From assembly GCA_027186245.1 (NCBI GenBank), contig CP114492.1, positions 8,956,501 to 9,020,500 on the forward strand: 64,000 nt of DNA, given 5' to 3'. The stretch's first letter is position 1. Every line of letters starts with the position of its first letter. A model generated the notes under the pieces. It saw only the letters and a list, made by a program, of their open reading frames with translations. It was not told the DNA's origin and searched no databases. Below are positions 49,114 through 64,000 of this stretch, in pieces. This DNA comes from Coriaria nepalensis (taxonomy: Eukaryota; Streptophyta; Magnoliopsida; Cucurbitales; Coriariaceae). The position numbers and the translations under genes were made by a program.

Positions 49114-51827
49114 TCAATGACTTTTTTCTTCACCAGTATAATTAGAAGCCTCTTCTTCATCAGATTCAGATGCACTATCAAAACCGATGTTCTGTGTTCC
49201 CATCTGGTCACTGGGTTTTAGAACATGTTTCAGTTCATCAAGAACATAAGGTTCAATCAATTTCCAGAACCATGTAGAATTGCTTCCGAGAATTCCAATC
49301 CAATAGACTCTACCCTTCCTCTTGACCCTGCAATCCAGAGACTTTGCCTTCAACGATTTAACAATTTTTTCAACACCCTCTTGACTTCCCTTTAGCTTTA
49401 ACACGATATCTCCTGAAGAAGTTTTTTGACCTCCATACATATACCAATAAGCTAGAGCACAAGGAGAAAGCCATCTATGAATCAGCTTTGGAATCTCTGG
49501 ACGGCCGCTTGGCCAGAACTGGTCCGCATAGAAACCGAAGTAAGAGTGAGAGATGGTAGAGAAAATATATGGTGGTTCATTCTCATCATCCTCATCACTT
49601 GGCTTAAAAGATGGATGTAACCATTCATGGTACTGTTCATGTATATTTCTCTTTAAAACAGAATGTGAGCCAGAATTTGCATTGAATTCAAATACAATTC
49701 TGTGATTCTTCCTCTCTTCATCAGACTCTATCTGTAAACCTCCTAAAAGCAAGCCCACTAAAATCTCTCTTTGTTCTTTGCTAAGCTTCAAGCTTACTGG
49801 CTTCTTTACATCTTTCCTGCTCAAGCTAAGAACATATTCAAGCTTCTCCATCAATGGAGGGTGGATATCATATTTCTTCTGACACATCAAATCATAAACT
49901 CTCTCTGCCTTTGGAAATTCTCCTAGTCTCAGGTATCCCTTTAAAATGGTGTTGCAAGACCTTACATTAATACCAATCGCTGCATTGCTCTGCATTTGGT
50001 TGAAGATTTCTTCTGCCTTCCCAAGATTATTAACTTTCACCAGAGAATCCAAGTATATACTGTAAATGGTACGGTTAGGTTTACATTTTGCAAGACACTC
50101 CAAGAAGGCTAACTCCAACTTATCATGTAAATCCAAATTGAAATACATGTTCATTAGATCTATGTAACATGGCATAAGGGGTTTCAAAATACTGTTCACT
50201 AATTCTACCATGATAGCTTCAGCAAGTTCCATCTCTTGAGCTTTGCATAAAACCTCAATAATTTTATGATATGCACCAACACTAGCAGAACCTAACTGAC
50301 CCTTCATCTCTCTGAATATCTCTAAAGCTTTTCTGGGTTCTCCAGCCTTTGCATAGACTTCCATTTTATACACAAAAGCCTGAGATGGAATTCCACCTTC
50401 AGATCCGACAAGTTTAAGCCAACATCTTTGAGCTTCCTCCACATCCCCATTCTTCGAGCTAGCCCTCAAAATGGACAAAACCACTTCTCTCCCCTCCTCA
50501 ACTCCTGCCCGTTTCATTTCTTTCCTTATCGATGCAATTCTTTCCTGGTCTATAACATCTTGATAACTATGTAACCAAATTAAGCCACCATAAATATCTT
50601 TATGGATCTCGAGCCCAGTCGTTAACAATTGATGAAAGATAAACTCGGCCTGATTAAGATGATGTTTTGAGGAAACACCTGGTTTGCTTACAAGTGCTTT
50701 GAAAAGAGAATTATGTAAGCTAAGGCGGGGTTGGTAACCACCCAGCTGAATCATACGATTATAAATGCTACATGCTTCTTCTAAGCAGCCTTGAACAGGT
50801 GCACTAAGATATGCAACGATCAATATATGAAATGTGGACTCACTAGGTACACGGCCTTGGTTTATTATATCATCAAATATTTCCCGACATTTTGAGAACT
50901 TTCGCTCCTTACCCATGTAATCTGCAAGCTTTGTTGCTATAGAAAAATCAAATCGATACCAACTCTGTTGCATCATCCATTTGTACACCTGTTTGACCAG
51001 ATAACAAACAATTTCATTAAAAAACTCTAGCTTATAGAATATGGGGTTTCTCGTTCTGAACTATATACATAAAAATGAGATCTTGAACAAGAAGAAAGGT
51101 ACTTGATTTATATTCATTGATAGAAATCCACTCCTAACTAATCTTCTGTATAAAATTGAAGATGCAATTAATCATTCATATACGAATTCTCAGACTAGTA
51201 ATCCGAACGATAAAGGTACAGCATGAGAGGGCATAATAAGGTTACAAGTCAAATTCAATGCAAATGAGAAGTCAAAAAAGAAAAGGAAGAAACGTTTACC
51301 CTAAATCCAGTATCGTTCTCACGAATGCGCATACAATGCACGGCAACATAGGTAGCATCATCTTGTCTAACCCACTTCCTTTGCGCATTCAGAACTCGAA
51401 TCAAAGTCCCCGGCTTATGCGACGGAAGTTCCTTGCACAACCAGGCCAACTTCGACCTCCGCCATTGCTCCGGCAACTCATCCAATTCCTGCACCTCAAG
51501 CGCCGGCGTTCCTAAGTGCTTCAAGTCCACCGACTCAAAACTCTTATCGAAATCAAAACCTTCTGGATCTTTATTCACTGAATGATCCCATTGTTCTTCG
51601 GAATCAGCTGGAGACGGCGTCCCTGTCTCGCCCTCCTGCTGTTTGACGAAAGTACTCGCAGCAGAGGCGGCCAGTGGAGGCAATTTCTGAGAAATAGAAG
51701 TAGAGAGAGGCGCGGTGAATATATGCCTGACGGAGCAGGGACGGCGGCGGTAATGGTGGTGTTGGTTGGTGAGAGAGACAGAGATGGAGCGGATGAGGCC
51801 TAGAGTGGAAAAAGTTGAGGAGCGCAT
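49114..51827 (-). CDS. OTP51: OTP51-type PPR protein with LAGLIDADG domains (plastid intron splicing)
   Basis: OTP51 is a chloroplast protein needed for splicing of ycf3 intron 2 and some other group II introns; the LAGLIDADG part acts as an intron maturase-like RNA binder. Two exons, 51827-51300 and 50988-49114, give 800 residues from the ATG at 51827 ([14 protein letters not shown]). In-frame ATGs at 51953 and 52031 would lengthen the leader. The Ser/Arg/His-rich N-terminus fits a transit peptide. PPR-type repeats fill the centre: [40 protein letters not shown] and [20 protein letters not shown]. The C-terminal third carries the LAGLIDADG-like modules: [20 protein letters not shown], then [19 protein letters not shown] and [20 protein letters not shown]. 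The tail is acidic. The gene is intact and is divergent from CDC48C. Recalled counterpart: At2g15820. Confidence 0.92.
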
Positions 51828-52040
51828 GGGAAAGGAGAGAAATTGGTTAGAGTGAGAAGCTGATAAGAAAGTAAAGGAAGGAGTGAGAGAGAAAGAAAGA
51901 GAGAGAGAGCAGAGAGATAGTTGCTCTTGACCCCTGCCGGGAAGAAGCAGCATAGCTTTCAGCTCGACGGCGGTGACTGTTTTCTTCGGAAGCTGAAAAT
52001 TTTTCTGCCTTACTTCTTTTCTCTTAATCATAAAACAAAC

Positions 52041-52079
<39 letters not shown>

Positions 52080-52198
52080 TAATATAAATTAGCGACAATT
52101 TTAAGAAAAAGCGCCAAATCTTCGGTGCGCACCGCATTAGGGGAATAGATTGAAACCCTAGCGGCGGAGCGAGAGGAGGAGCCGGATTAGAAGTTCTG
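51828..52198. promoter_or_regulatory. Shared divergent promoter between OTP51 and CDC48C
   Basis: Only 371 bp separate the two divergent start codons (or less if OTP51 starts at an upstream ATG). The spacer holds an A run and a TA dinucleotide run at about 52041-52080, and GC-richer DNA nearer the CDC48C start. No separate gene fits, so the two genes must share regulatory DNA. Confidence 0.6.
52057..52080. repeat. (AT)n microsatellite preceded by an A run
   Basis: A 17-base A run (52041-52057) passes directly into AT dinucleotides. It lies in the divergent OTP51/CDC48C spacer. Confidence 0.85.
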
Positions 52199-56297
<4,099 letters not shown>

Positions 56298-57498
56298 GAG
56301 ATGCTAAAATGTCTTATCTAATTCATAATAGATAGATAGATATATCAAAATTTTGACTTAAATTTATCTGCCAGGATGTCTTTTTGGTAAAAGATTTCAA
56401 TATTTTGCCTTCTTTTTTTTTCGAGTTTTAAGAAATACCATGCCAAACTTACAAGTTAACATGTAGTAGACACCGATTGAGTAGAAGTGTCATGTTTTAA
56501 GCAACGTGGGACTGCCACGTGTTGATTAACTTCAATGAGGGACAGGTTTTAATGAAGATAAGATTCCCTTCTTCTTTTTTATTTATTTATTTAATATATT
56601 CCCAAAAGGAATTGGTAACATGAAAGTCGAAAGAAAGCTGCAAGCAAAAAATAAATAAAAATAAAAAGAGAACAAAAACAAAATAAAAATAAAAGAAAAA
56701 GACTAGTAAAAATTAAATAAAATAAAAATAATTTAATAATTTAATAATTATATATATCATCAAATATTAATTTTTAATTAAGTAATTGTCTAAATAATTA
56801 AGAAGTCAACTCATTATCTATGAATTTGACTCTGACATAACTCTTTTTACGGCACATTTTTTTTTGTTTTTTTTTTTTTTAAGAAAAAAATTTTCCGGAC
56901 AATAAGATGAGGGCCAATAATTGAAACAGGGATTCAGCAGATTTTTAATGCCGTTATTTGGACGTCTAAAATTTCAGTGAAAAGTTCAAGGGACTGCCAA
57001 AAAAATAAGATAACAATACATGGAAGGGGTAGTAGAGAGAAGGAAAAAAGGGGTATAGACGTTAGTGAGAGAGAGAGAGGGAACAGTTCACCAGGCGTGT
57101 CACGACCTCTCTCCGTGTTAACTCAGAAAGAATGAACCAAAGAAAGAGCGAGAAAGGAGTTATAATCTGAGTGAGTTTGGAAGAAGGTGGTTTGGTGAAG
57201 CTTCACGAGCTAGTATCAAAATCTTGAGGTAAAATCTCTCTGCTTTCGGTCCGATCAAGTGGTTAACAATTTCCCACCTCATCTTCTTCATCACCTACCC
57301 CGATTTCCTCCACTCTGGTTTTTGCAAATGTAAGAAGCTCAGCTTCAGCAAGATTATCTTTCTTCTTCTTCTTCTTCTTTATTTCTTTCTGGGTCAAAAC
57401 ACAACAGGGTTTTCTGAGACAGAGAGAGAGAGAGAGAAAGAGAGATACATATATATATAAATATTGAGGTGGTAGGAAGAGAGAGAGAGAGCTAAGAG
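56298..57498. other. CDC48C 3' flank and SnRK2 promoter/leader
   Basis: AT-rich to about 56900. From about 57050 onward there is GA- and CT-repeat-rich leader-like DNA, with (GA)n near 57420-57440 and 57479-57490, a CTT run near 57361-57378 and a TATATA stretch near 57453. A leader intron starting at GGTAAAATC (57227) is possible but not shown. No separate gene. Confidence 0.4.
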
Positions 57499-59859
<2,361 letters not shown>

Positions 59860-60315
59860 AAATATAATTGAAGAACCTGATGCGGATTGCTTATTGTTGC
59901 TTTTACATTGTGATGGGGTCTTTTTGTTTTGTAATATTTGTGGGTCTAATATAATGCGGCATGGATATTCTATCTTCTTGTTGTACACTCTTTGTAACAA
60001 TATATTGTAATTGGTAATAGTTAAGTACTATTTGCTTCCAACAACTGGCTGTAAGTCTGATTCTCCCAGATTATGTCTAGTTTGAATTAGATAATTCTCA
60101 ACACTTGCCCCCTCATTTTGAATGCCTTAAACAGGACCATTTCTTGCTTCATACAACATCAAACAGAGAGATTAGCGAGCAAGACAAAGATTGAAGATAC
60201 CATTTATGAGATTAACATGCATAACATAAAAGCAACTGACCCTTTAATGGTATAAACTTGGTGTACATCATATCCCAAGAAGAAAAAAAAAAAAAAAACA
60301 TAATGTCCAGCTGGT
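59860..60315. other. Convergent 3' flanks
   Basis: 456 bp between the SnRK2 stop (plus) and the stop of the membrane protein gene (minus). It should hold both 3' UTRs. Only AT-rich sequence and an A run at about 60281-60298 are seen. Confidence 0.4.
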
Positions 60316-61575
60316 TCAATTCTGCATCATCACCTGTCCGGATCCTTTCCGCGGCTTTCTAAACCACATAATCAAAAACCATGAAGTTCTTAACAATCCC
60401 CCATTGGAAAAATGTGGAAGTAATATACGCCCCCAAGATGGATAATACGGGCCAGGCAATTTGACTAAGGTGAAGAATATAGCAATAGCAATCAAATGCC
60501 ACGGAACTTCTGCATCCTGAAGAAAAAGGGGGGGGGGGGGGGGGGGAATCATAAAACCAAACAATTGTGACCATTTAATATTGATCTTTACTTCCTGTTC
60601 CGGTCCATAGAAAAAATAATTATAATAGGGTAAGAAGCAATTTTACCTTCAGAAGAGGAGATAAACTCAATGCCGTCTCCGTAAATACTCCGGCCAGAAG
60701 AAATCCGATTAGTAACGGAAAAGGGACAAGATTGAGCTTCTTTTGGTGTGCACAATAGGATAACTCGCTAAGAGAAGAAACTGCAAATAAAGGCATGCTT
60801 ATGTGCTTAACAACTGCTAGGAGTAGGTCAAGGATGAGTTGAATGAAGTTCTCAAAAGCTCTGTTCCAAGGAAAGCTCTTCGCTGGCTGTGGAGAACTTT
60901 CCCATATGCCTTTCGCCTTGTTTATTAGAGTCTCTAGATTTATTTTTCGAGAATCGTCTGATTGTCCTGATGTCATATTTATTGCACATGAGATAGAGGA
61001 CCGAGCATTCATTTTGCAATTATAGCTCAAAATGCAGCTTTGTTCTTCACTATAATGTATCTACAACAAAGAAACAACCTTGTCTAAATAGTCTGGCTTG
61101 ATCTAGTATTTTGATTAGAATCAGTAGCTAACAAAGATATTCAATTTAAGCATCAAATAAAGAAGTAAAGTGTTGACACTTGGTATTATCACGTGTTGAG
61201 AGATCTCCATAAGAGGAGAGATGAATTTACGCAAAATTCGAAATACTTGAAATATAAGAATGAATATTCATTTTCCATTTCCTATACGTAGAAACGCTAT
61301 TCTTGCTAACCAAACACAACTTGGGGAGTTATAACTTATAAACAGAGGAAATGCGGGCTCAAAGCTTGAGCCTCAAGCACATGAAATCCCAGAAAAAGAA
61401 AACATACCCATGAACTGAGTCTTAATAATCTAAAAAGATTGGTGGAAAATTAAGCTGAACTAAATGAAATTAGGAAGGTTACCCTAGATCGGTGGAGGAA
61501 AGGAGAGTGGGTCTTGAATGAACATTTGGAAGAAATATGGAGGTGAGAGGAGGCAGATAGAAAGTGCGTCGCCAT
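60316..61575 (-). CDS. Plastid-targeted multi-pass membrane protein, EMB2759-like
   Basis: Three exons: 61575-61483, 61060-60647 and 60516-60316; 235 residues. Exon 1 encodes a transit-peptide-like start (MATHFLSASSHLHISSKCSF), Ser/His/Lys-rich and acid-free. An ATG at 61012 is not needed, because the first intron joins in phase. The mature part has two clear hydrophobic segments and one or two weaker ones: FIQLILDLLLAVVKHISMPL, VPFPLLIGFLLAGVFTETAL, and HLIAIAIFFTLVKLPGPYYP. The region PSWGRILLPHFSNGGLLRTSW is the kind of block conserved in plant EMB2759 (At5g63050) proteins; this family call is from memory and moderate. The function is not established; EMB2759 is needed for embryo development. 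The last intron's pyrimidine tract is a 19-base C run. Confidence 0.65.
60528..60546. repeat. G19 homopolymer (C19 on the sense of the minus-strand gene)
   Basis: A run of 19 G on the plus strand, ending nine bases before the exon 3 acceptor of the EMB2759-like gene. Length is prone to sequencing and replication error. Confidence 0.8.
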
Positions 61576-62049
61576 TTCTGAATGTTTTAGGATCCCTTTA
61601 TCATGGAAAAGACGCAGAAAATTCTAGAATCCGAGTAAATTCCGAAACGCCATGGCTGAGGGTTGAGGGATAAGATCGTTGAAACCTTCCGAAATTCGAG
61701 AGTTGAAGAGAATACGTTTTGGTTGGAGGGTTTAAGAGCGTGGCTTCGCTAGAGACACCCACAATATAATAACTGTGTTCCCATTTCTATTTTTTATTTT
61801 TTTCTGTTTTCATTAATAGATATATCTTTTTTTCGAATTTCTCATACTTTTGTGGTCAAAATATAAATTAGCCAGTAGTGTGTTGGTAAGTACATTGTTC
61901 ATGACAAATAGAAAAAAATTTGGATTCTATATACATATTTAAGATCGTACTACTCTACAACAAAAGAATGGAATTATACATCTTTCAACGATGAGGGGAG
62001 GCTTCTCAGCGGAAACTGCTAACAAATATTTCCAGCACCGGAAAAAAAG
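61576..62049. other. EMB2759-like promoter and kinesin 3' flank
   Basis: About 470 bp, AT-rich, without a recognised gene or element. Confidence 0.4.
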
Positions 62050-64000
62050 TCATCGATCTAAGATCGAAAAACTTGGACCTTGTGATGACCTTTTTGGAGA
62101 TTCACAGTTCTCTTCTGCCCGTGAACTAACTGTTGGAGCTTGTGATTTTGTGATTTTGCTCTGTACATTTGAAAATTGTGAGTTACATAACCAATATTTT
62201 CTATCTTCCTGAGCAAGCGTGACAGATGCATCAAAAGACTAGGGGAAAGAAAAACTAGTGTAAGAATCAAGAGTACCTTGAACTTCTTCAGATCATGCAA
62301 TTCTCTTTCCATTAAAGCAGTTATATTCACGAACTGTTCTAGTGCCTCTTCTGCATCCGATGGGCTTTGGCTTATATCAGATGCTGGTTTAGTTATTCCG
62401 GCAACCTGAAAATTCACATTGGAAGAAAAAATAAAATAAAATAAAAAACATGTCAGCTTTTGTGACATAATATTCATGCCTTTTGGATTCTTTCAAAATC
62501 TATATCGAGAATAATTGTCTCAAACCTTTAGAACTTTAGTACACAAACCCAATAACTTCTGAGCTAATTGAACTTTCTCCTCTTCAGTTTCCTAAAGGTA
62601 GATATACAGGAGACAATTAATTACACGTTCAACTTATTAACTGTTGGATTTGAGATACTATTGTCTTTATCTATCAAGAGCATCATACTAACCTTCAATC
62701 TGATGCTCAACTGGTCTTCTTCATCAAAATCAATGCAAGAATTTCGCCCCATTGAGGAACGATAGTGAGCGAGCTCTTGCTTGACCCGTGAAAGGAGAAT
62801 CTCTGTTCGCCTAAGCTTGCCACTGAGGTCCTCGTTATGTCCTCTCAGTATATTGTTTTCTTCCTGTTTTATCAATAAAGAATCCCATTTTGATAATCAG
62901 TCTGAACCTACTCGGAAGAAAAGGTGGAAGAGCCTAATAAGAATTCTGAGCGAGAAATAACCTTGATTTTTGCATGATGGTGAATTCTCTGTTGGAGGTT
63001 TTGCTGACCGGACAGGTTTTTTACTTCTCCTTCAAGCTCAATTATCCTCTTCTTATGACTTCCATTCTCGATCTACATATATTGAGGAGCCATAAGCCCA
63101 AAACAAAGAAGCAAAGAGAGACCAATTTTTATTTAGAGACCGAAAAAGACAGAAAGATATATTATGTTTTTCAACCTTCAACATATCATTTTCAGTTTTA
63201 AGTAGCTGTTCTCTCTGCCTGAGTTTTTCTAAACCAACTTGTGTTGCAATCATCTCAGCCTGTTTGCGATCGATCTCCTCCAACCATCTGAAAACAAGAC
63301 ATGGGTAAATATGGGCAGTGGAGAAATATTTTTTAAAATAAGTGTTCAGTGAAACAATTGCTCACCCTTGTCGCTCTTCAATAAATTCATTGAGCTGATT
63401 CTTTAACATAGTAACCTCCTGAGCCTAAATTGAAGAAAAGAAATGTTTAATACGATATAACCCATATGCAGTCACTGTATATGGAAATATCAGTAGCGAG
63501 TATACCTTATCCTGAGATTCCATAGCGTTAAGTTGAGCCTTCTCTGTTATTTTCTGTATTTGCTGCTTATCCAACAGTGACTAAATATAGAAAAACAGGA
63601 AATATAATCATTGGAATCATATTCAAATGCAGTGTTTCCCTATAAAAGAGAATAATTTACCACGTAAGTGGTCATATCCAACTTGACTCCAAGTAAGTCT
63701 CGAATAACATCATGGGTCATGCTCTCAGCTGCTGCTAATCTGGCATTCAGTGTGAATATCTTGACAAAGAAAGAGAAAAAGAGAATATTAATTTCTCAAT
63801 AAGTGAGAATGAACTGAAAATAAATAACCTTTAGTCTTAATACCTCTTTCTGCCTACTAACTGCTAAAGATTCAAGCTCTTCAATTTGATTCCTTGCAGC
63901 AGCAAGCTCCTCATGATTCTCGGATTTTATTTGGTGGGCCAGGCCCAATCCAATGCATTTAAATGGGGAACCAGAACCCCTAGATTTCATAGGATACTTG
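62050..64000 (-). CDS. Kinesin-12 (KIN12) C-terminal coiled-coil region, partial (5' part beyond the window)
   Basis: Ten exon pieces on the minus strand, from the right edge to TGA at 62050-62052: about 64000-63843, 63759-63661, 63583-63507, 63425-63366, 63287-63177, 63072-62962, 62863-62693, 62592-62527, 62405-62277 and 62160-62050. The product is heptad-rich coiled coil: LAAARNQIEELESLAVSRQK, KAQEVTMLKNQLNEFIEERQ, EEIDRKQAEMIATQVGLEKL and EENNILRGHNEDLSGKLRRT. The block ARLAAAESMTHDVIRDLLGV, KLDMTTY is the conserved tail signature of plant kinesin-12 proteins (PAKRP/POK/KIN12), which act at the phragmoplast and division site. The tail ends QGPSFSILDR. The motor domain lies outside, so the KIN12 subgroup cannot be fixed. 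Confidence 0.78.

Noticed and set aside
60359..60574. Alternative frame through the G19 run encoding a Pro-rich peptide
   Set aside because: The Pro run is a translation of the intronic C19 tract; the spliced frame gives the conserved membrane-protein C-terminus.
61012..61030. Start of the EMB2759-like protein at the ATG at 61012
   Set aside because: An upstream exon (61575-61483) with a transit-peptide-like sequence joins in phase through GT-AG sites, so 61012 is an internal Met.

Overview
This window is nuclear DNA of a flowering plant, most likely a eudicot. The genes carry short AT-rich GT-AG introns and encode plant-only families: a KRP cell-cycle inhibitor, a NIGT1/HHO GARP factor, OTP51, SnRK2 and kinesin-12. 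Gene order recalls Arabidopsis chromosome 1. NQR, KRP7, PREP2, CXE genes, RBP47A, ZOP1 and HHO6 lie at At1g49670 to At1g49560 there, and their counterparts occur here in broadly the same order. The P-loop sulfotransferase, DUF1645 and OTP51 genes recall At2g15730, At2g15760 and At2g15820. These locus numbers come from memory and were not searched.

Layout. 1-2.6 kb: a plus-strand NQR-type SDR-MDR fusion gene whose 3' (MDR) half is decayed. 3.5-6.6 kb: a decayed, probably non-autonomous LTR retrotransposon with a gag-side remnant of the 'putative gypsy type transposon' family. 7.1-8.6 kb: KRP CDK inhibitor (minus). 9.9-16.6 kb: presequence protease PREP (minus). 16.9-17.6 kb: carboxylesterase pseudogene (minus). 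18.7-21.5 kb: Golgi-type sulfotransferase-like gene (plus). 22.7-25.7 kb: RBP47/45 three-RRM protein (plus), with a plastid ycf3 fragment in its first intron. 26.8-28.0 kb: intronless DUF1645 gene (plus). 29.5-31.4 kb: ZOP1 (minus). 32.5-34.4 kb: PPR pseudogene (minus). 35.0-37.5 kb: ARMC6-like armadillo protein (plus). 38.0-38.4 kb: broken TPR fragment (minus). 39.3-39.8 kb: small membrane protein (minus). 41.0-43.5 kb: LARP6 (minus). 45.0-46.6 kb: HHO6-type GARP factor (minus). 49.1-51.8 kb: OTP51 (minus), head-to-head with CDC48C/NVL AAA ATPase (52.2-56.3 kb, plus). 57.5-59.9 kb: SnRK2.6/OST1-type kinase (plus). 60.3-61.6 kb: plastid membrane protein resembling EMB2759 (minus). 62.05 kb to the right edge: the 3' end of a kinesin-12 gene (minus).

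These are independent housekeeping and regulatory loci, not a pathway cluster. Several act in organelles (PREP, OTP51, the EMB2759-like protein) or in RNA metabolism (RBP47, ZOP1, LARP6, OTP51). I found no CRISPR array, operon, tRNA or rRNA gene. The less ordinary content is the broken NQR gene, the ycf3 insertion, three further pseudogenes or gene fragments, the LTR element, and a pair of identical 14-bp palindromes upstream of LARP6. Exon borders were read by eye from GT-AG sites and phase. Where total CDS length is quoted, the exons were added up and sum to whole codons.
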